DNA of 17,357 nt from the NCBI GenBank assembly GCA_021784635.1, contig JAJYHS010000111.1, positions 1 to 17,357 on the forward strand. Reading direction: 5' to 3'. This DNA is from a bacterium. GTDB taxonomy: Bacteria; Bdellovibrionota; Bdellovibrionia; Bdellovibrionales; UBA1609. Positions 15,212 through 17,357 of this stretch are shown in pieces. How positions within the stretch are numbered: position 1 is the stretch's first letter; every line of letters starts with the position of its first letter. The notes beneath the pieces are model-generated. The model searched no databases. It saw only the letters and a list, made by a program, of their open reading frames with translations, and had not been told where the DNA came from. The translations under genes were made by a program, and so were the position numbers.

Positions 15212-15981
15212 GTTTGAATTACCCAAAATACTTTAGTTAAGAAATAATCGCCGACAAGAATCAGAATCGAGGATGTCACCACCGCCCGTGTCGTGGCGAG
15301 TCCAACCGCGCGTGTGCCGCGTTCGACATTGAGACCGTAATAGCAGGCCGGGATCGCAACAAAAAGCGCAAAGAAAAATGTTTTTAAAAAACCTGAAAGG
15401 TAATCCGTCAGTGTGACCGTCGATAAAACTTTTTGCCAATAAAAGCTGCCGGCTAGATGGAGGTCGAAAGTGCCGACGACAAGTCCGCCGAAAATGCCGA
15501 TCGCGTTTGCAAATACGCAAAGTAACGGCAAGCAGATCAGGCAGGCCAACACGCGAGGGATTACAATTTTTTTAATCGGCGATGTTCCAAGTGCGCGCAT
15601 GGCATCGACCTGTTGCGTGACGACCATCGAAGCAATTTCAGAGGTCATCCCCGCGCCGACCCGGGCTGCAAACATCAGACTTGCGAAAATAGGCCCGAGT
15701 TCGCGAATGATTGAAAGTGATACGAGTTTTGGAATGTAAAGATTGGCGCCGAATTTTTGTAAACCAATACCAAATTGCAACGCCATGACCATCCCCACAC
15801 TCATGGCGACGATTAGAATCAAAGGCAAAGATTTCGCGCCGACGTTTTCAATTTGAACGGCGAGAAGGTCAAAATACAAAGGCTTGCGAAACAGCTCCTT
15901 GAGCATTTGACCGACAAGAAGCGCGTTGCCTCCGACAAAATCGAAAAATTTTTCGGTTCGGGCTTGAAGGTTAGTGGTCAT
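15202..15981 (-). CDS. mlaE: MlaE-like permease
   Basis: The 259-residue inner-membrane permease of the Mla transporter. It has about five hydrophobic segments: residues 49-72, 80-100, 143-172, 205-220 and 230-250, roughly. The family's central motif is clear: RELGPIFASLMFAARVGAGM followed by TSEIASMVVTQQVDAMRALG, then the coupling helix segment TSPIKKIVIPRVLA. The end (GLATTRAVVTSSILILVGDYFLT) also matches MlaE. It forms a dimer with MlaF on the cytosolic side and carries the MlaD ring outside. The ATG at 15981 overlaps the lipoprotein's stop (ATGA), with GGG about 12 bases upstream. Direction of lipid transport cannot be told from sequence. Confidence 0.93.
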   Translation of the reverse strand: MTTNLQARTEKFFDFVGGNALLVGQMLKELFRKPLYFDLLAVQIENVGAKSLPLILIVAMSVGMVMALQFGIGLQKFGANLYIPKLVSLSIIRELGPIFASLMFAARVGAGMTSEIASMVVTQQVDAMRALGTSPIKKIVIPRVLACLICLPLLCVFANAIGIFGGLVVGTFDLHLAGSFYWQKVLSTVTLTDYLSGFLKTFFFALFVAIPACYYGLNVERGTRAVGLATTRAVVTSSILILVGDYFLTKVFWVIQTWR

Positions 15982-16490
15982 GGCACGCGAAACCCTTTTA
16001 CAAATCGTTCAAAGTCGAGTTGGTTTGCTCCAAAAGCTTTAGTCACGCCGGCGTAAGTGAGGATGTATGTGCAATCGTGTTTCTTAAAAATAACAAGTTC
16101 AAATTCGGTTTTTACGCCTTCTACCGTGCCGTCGATAATGGAGTGAATGGCCGCCACACCATTGTAGGTGATCGGGTCGACCTCGATTGGTTGTGCATCA
16201 GATATTTCGTCAATCACTCCTTCTTGAATTTGTTCAAGTGTCGCGTCGGGTGTGTCATGGCATTCGCTCAAGACAGAAATGGAGTTGCCGTTCTTTTTTT
16301 CCTGCCAAGAATAATCCAGATCAGGCGATTGCGTCTTTTCAAATGTTGATGGCGGCGGTGTAAATTTCATATCCTTACTTCTTTGAGGTTTCGGAATTTT
16401 TAAACGAATCGAAACGCAGGCCGTAAATGTACACGCGGTCATAGCGACAATGCTGAGAGCCAAGGCTCTTATCCAAATCGATGTTTTCAT
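15978..16490 (-). CDS. Probable lipoprotein at the head of the Mla operon
   Basis: A 170-residue protein I do not recognise by name. The first 25 residues are a signal peptide with two possible lipobox cysteines (VAMTAC and TFTAC, Cys20 and Cys25), so it is probably a lipoprotein. A Pro-rich linker (MKFTPPPSTF) leads to a compact domain with SVLSECHDTPD, YNGVAAIHSIIDGTVEG, ELVIFKKHDCTYILTYAG and a C-terminal FVKGFRVP. The pattern is like small periplasmic proteins that react to a hydrophobic ligand, but that is speculation. Its stop overlaps mlaE, so it is part of the Mla operon and may be the transporter's periplasmic or outer-membrane partner. A candidate sigma-54 promoter lies at 16545-16559. 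Confidence 0.78.
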   Translation of the reverse strand: MKTSIWIRALALSIVAMTACTFTACVSIRLKIPKPQRSKDMKFTPPPSTFEKTQSPDLDYSWQEKKNGNSISVLSECHDTPDATLEQIQEGVIDEISDAQPIEVDPITYNGVAAIHSIIDGTVEGVKTEFELVIFKKHDCTYILTYAGVTKAFGANQLDFERFVKGFRVP

Positions 16491-16544
16491 GGTTGTTTAA
16501 ACCTTTTGCGTTTCTCTAATTTGTATCGGAATGAATCACCCTGG

Positions 16545-16559
16545 GCATGAGGATTGCCA
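16545..16559 (-). promoter_or_regulatory. Weaker candidate sigma-54 promoter for the Mla operon
   Basis: On the minus strand TGGCAATCCTCATGC has GG and GC with the correct 10-base spacing and matches 8 of 12 defined positions of the sigma-54 consensus. Transcription would start near 16533, about 43 bases before the lipoprotein ATG at 16490. Two mismatches fall between the GG and GC cores, so chance is quite possible. Confidence 0.3.
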
Positions 16560-16770
16560 AAGGGCGCAACGTACGACTCTAGCCCGCATAAAGGCGTGCT
16601 CGTCTGCTGTCCAGTCACCAGTTTGGCGGTCACCCGACAAGTTGGTGGCACAGAATATCATGATCAAGAGACGGTCAGGCTCGACTTAAAGCAAGAATTC
16701 CGTCACTAGCCGCCCTTGCAAGTGTTTTTTTTGGCGCTCTCAAGACGAACGTCCCCGAAGAAAACCGCGT

Positions 16771-16786
16771 TGGCACCAATTGTGCT
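16771..16786 (+). promoter_or_regulatory. Candidate sigma-54 (-24/-12) promoter
   Basis: TGGCACCAATTGTGCT matches 10 of 12 defined positions of TGGCACGN4TTGCW, with a perfect TGGCAC and exact GG-N10-GC spacing. Transcription would start near 16797. That leaves only about 4 bases before the GTG at 16801, so either the mRNA is nearly leaderless, the gene starts later (TTG at 16831), or the match is chance. Confidence 0.45.
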
Positions 16787-16800
16787 TATTTATTAAAATT

Positions 16801-17357
16801 GTGAAAGTCGCAAACATCGACGCAAAACAATTGCGATCATTTAAAGGCGTTCGCGGGCTCACCCTTGCTGCAACTGCATGGGTCTTGCTGACCCTTGGTC
16901 CAGCCCGGGCGCTTGCGCAAATTATTTCGGGCCACATTTCAACAATTGGCAACACCGTACATCTCGAATTTCACGGCCGGCAAGAGTGGATCTACAACTC
17001 GCCAAAACGCCACGGTAACGTTGTGACGGTAACTTTGCCGGCATTCAGCAAGGCAACTGTTGCGCAGCTTGATTCTTGGCATAGCCAGCTTGTCCCCAAA
17101 ATATCGGTAAATACAAATGGTCCTGACGGCAAATACGTTATTTCATTTTATGTTTCGAAACCGAATGTTGAGGTTTTTGATTATTTAACAGACGACCCAT
17201 CTTCTTTGATATTTGACTTCTTTAAAACCACTCCAAAGAAAAAAGTTGTGTCGTCGAGCTTACATTCGAGGGCGCGCTTTAAAGGCAAGCGGCTGGCTCG
17301 ATGGCGTGGCAAGCACAGAATCAACCGGGCCCCGGCAAGCACGGAATTTATTCACGT
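16801..17357 (+). CDS. Exported AMIN-like protein (5' part)
   Basis: The frame is open from a stop at 16687 to the right edge, so only the first 185 codons are seen. After a basic n-region (KQLRSFKGVRG) a hydrophobic core (LTLAATAWVLLTLG) and PARALAQ form a signal peptide. What follows looks like an AMIN domain, the beta sandwich that binds peptidoglycan in envelope proteins: ISGHISTIGNTVHLEFHG, then strands, then VEVFDYLTDDPSSLIFDFF, where the DDPSxLIxDF pattern is typical. A Lys/Arg-rich stretch follows (residues about 140-180). The C-terminal part is unknown; tetratricopeptide repeats are common there in related proteins. The start is uncertain: GTG at 16801 gives a long n-region, TTG at 16831 (MRSFKGVRG) fits the signal peptide and the putative promoter better; neither has a ribosome site. 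Confidence 0.65.
   Translation, partial: MKVANIDAKQLRSFKGVRGLTLAATAWVLLTLGPARALAQIISGHISTIGNTVHLEFHGRQEWIYNSPKRHGNVVTVTLPAFSKATVAQLDSWHSQLVPKISVNTNGPDGKYVISFYVSKPNVEVFDYLTDDPSSLIFDFFKTTPKKKVVSSSLHSRARFKGKRLARWRGKHRINRAPASTEFIH

Larger units (their letters stand above)
16491..16800. other. Divergent intergenic region (310 bases)
   Basis: No gene, tRNA or repeat family was recognised. It lies between the Mla operon (minus) and the AMIN-like gene (plus). It holds two -24/-12-like promoter candidates (16545-16559 minus, 16771-16786 plus), a GTCACC direct repeat (16614-16619 and 16629-16634, 15 bases apart) and an eight-T run near 16724-16733 without a clear hairpin. Confidence 0.5.

Noticed and set aside
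15211..15226. TTG at 15226 as the mlaF start
   Set aside because: It adds only five residues, has no ribosome site and the ATG at 15211 is a better start.
16500..16660. Possible tRNA or small RNA in the GC-rich part of the divergent region
   Set aside because: No acceptor-stem pairing, T-loop GGTTCRA or anticodon stem could be found on either strand.
16700..16740. Terminator at the eight-T run
   Set aside because: No stable GC-rich stem stands just before the T run, and no plus-strand gene ends upstream.

Overview
The window looks like chromosomal DNA of a Gram-negative bacterium of the Bdellovibrionota/deltaproteobacterial type. Supporting this are an Mla-type (MCE) lipid transport operon, a folate-dependent TrmFO tRNA methylase, a DciA-type helicase loader, an NtrC-family sigma-54 activator, and a high load of exported peptidases: a papain-like C1 protease, an M14 carboxypeptidase and an M23 peptidase. 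Base composition is even and moderate. No transposase, phage gene, CRISPR array, tRNA or rRNA was seen. The taxonomic call is inference from gene content.

Layout. 1-543 (+) is the 3' end of purD. 569-1174 (-) is an exported protein of unknown function, with a good sigma-54-type promoter and a perfect upstream inverted repeat. 1372-2337 (-) is a secreted papain-family protease. 2445-5932 (-) holds an M14 carboxypeptidase (MpaA-like), a GAF-PAS histidine kinase overlapping it by 4 bases, and a sigma-54-dependent response regulator with its own possible promoter. 5994-9211 (+) is glmU-glmS, the UDP-GlcNAc pathway; glmS carries a one-base frameshift in its glutaminase domain. 9303-10139 (+) is an unrecognised exported protein. 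10142-11503 (-) is trmFO with a TTG start. 11642-12448 (+) is a PAS protein with a degenerate PilZ-like tail, followed by dciA (12472-12918, +). 12806-16490 (-) is a tightly overlapped operon: lipoprotein, mlaE, mlaF, mlaD, M23 peptidase. The M23 gene overlaps dciA tail to tail. From about 16801 (+) an exported AMIN-like protein runs off the right edge.

Connections. Most of the window concerns the cell envelope: UDP-GlcNAc synthesis, murein peptide or wall cleavage (M14, M23), lipid trafficking (Mla) and exported proteins. The most interesting structure is regulatory. The window encodes a sigma-54 activator with a kinase coupled to a putative murein-peptide hydrolase. It also contains two strong and one weaker -24/-12 type promoter, in front of exported-protein genes and the Mla operon. 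Odd points are the kinase's shortened ATP-binding site, the missing first His of the M23 HxH motif, the glmS frameshift, and the 113-bp antisense overlap of dciA with the M23 gene.
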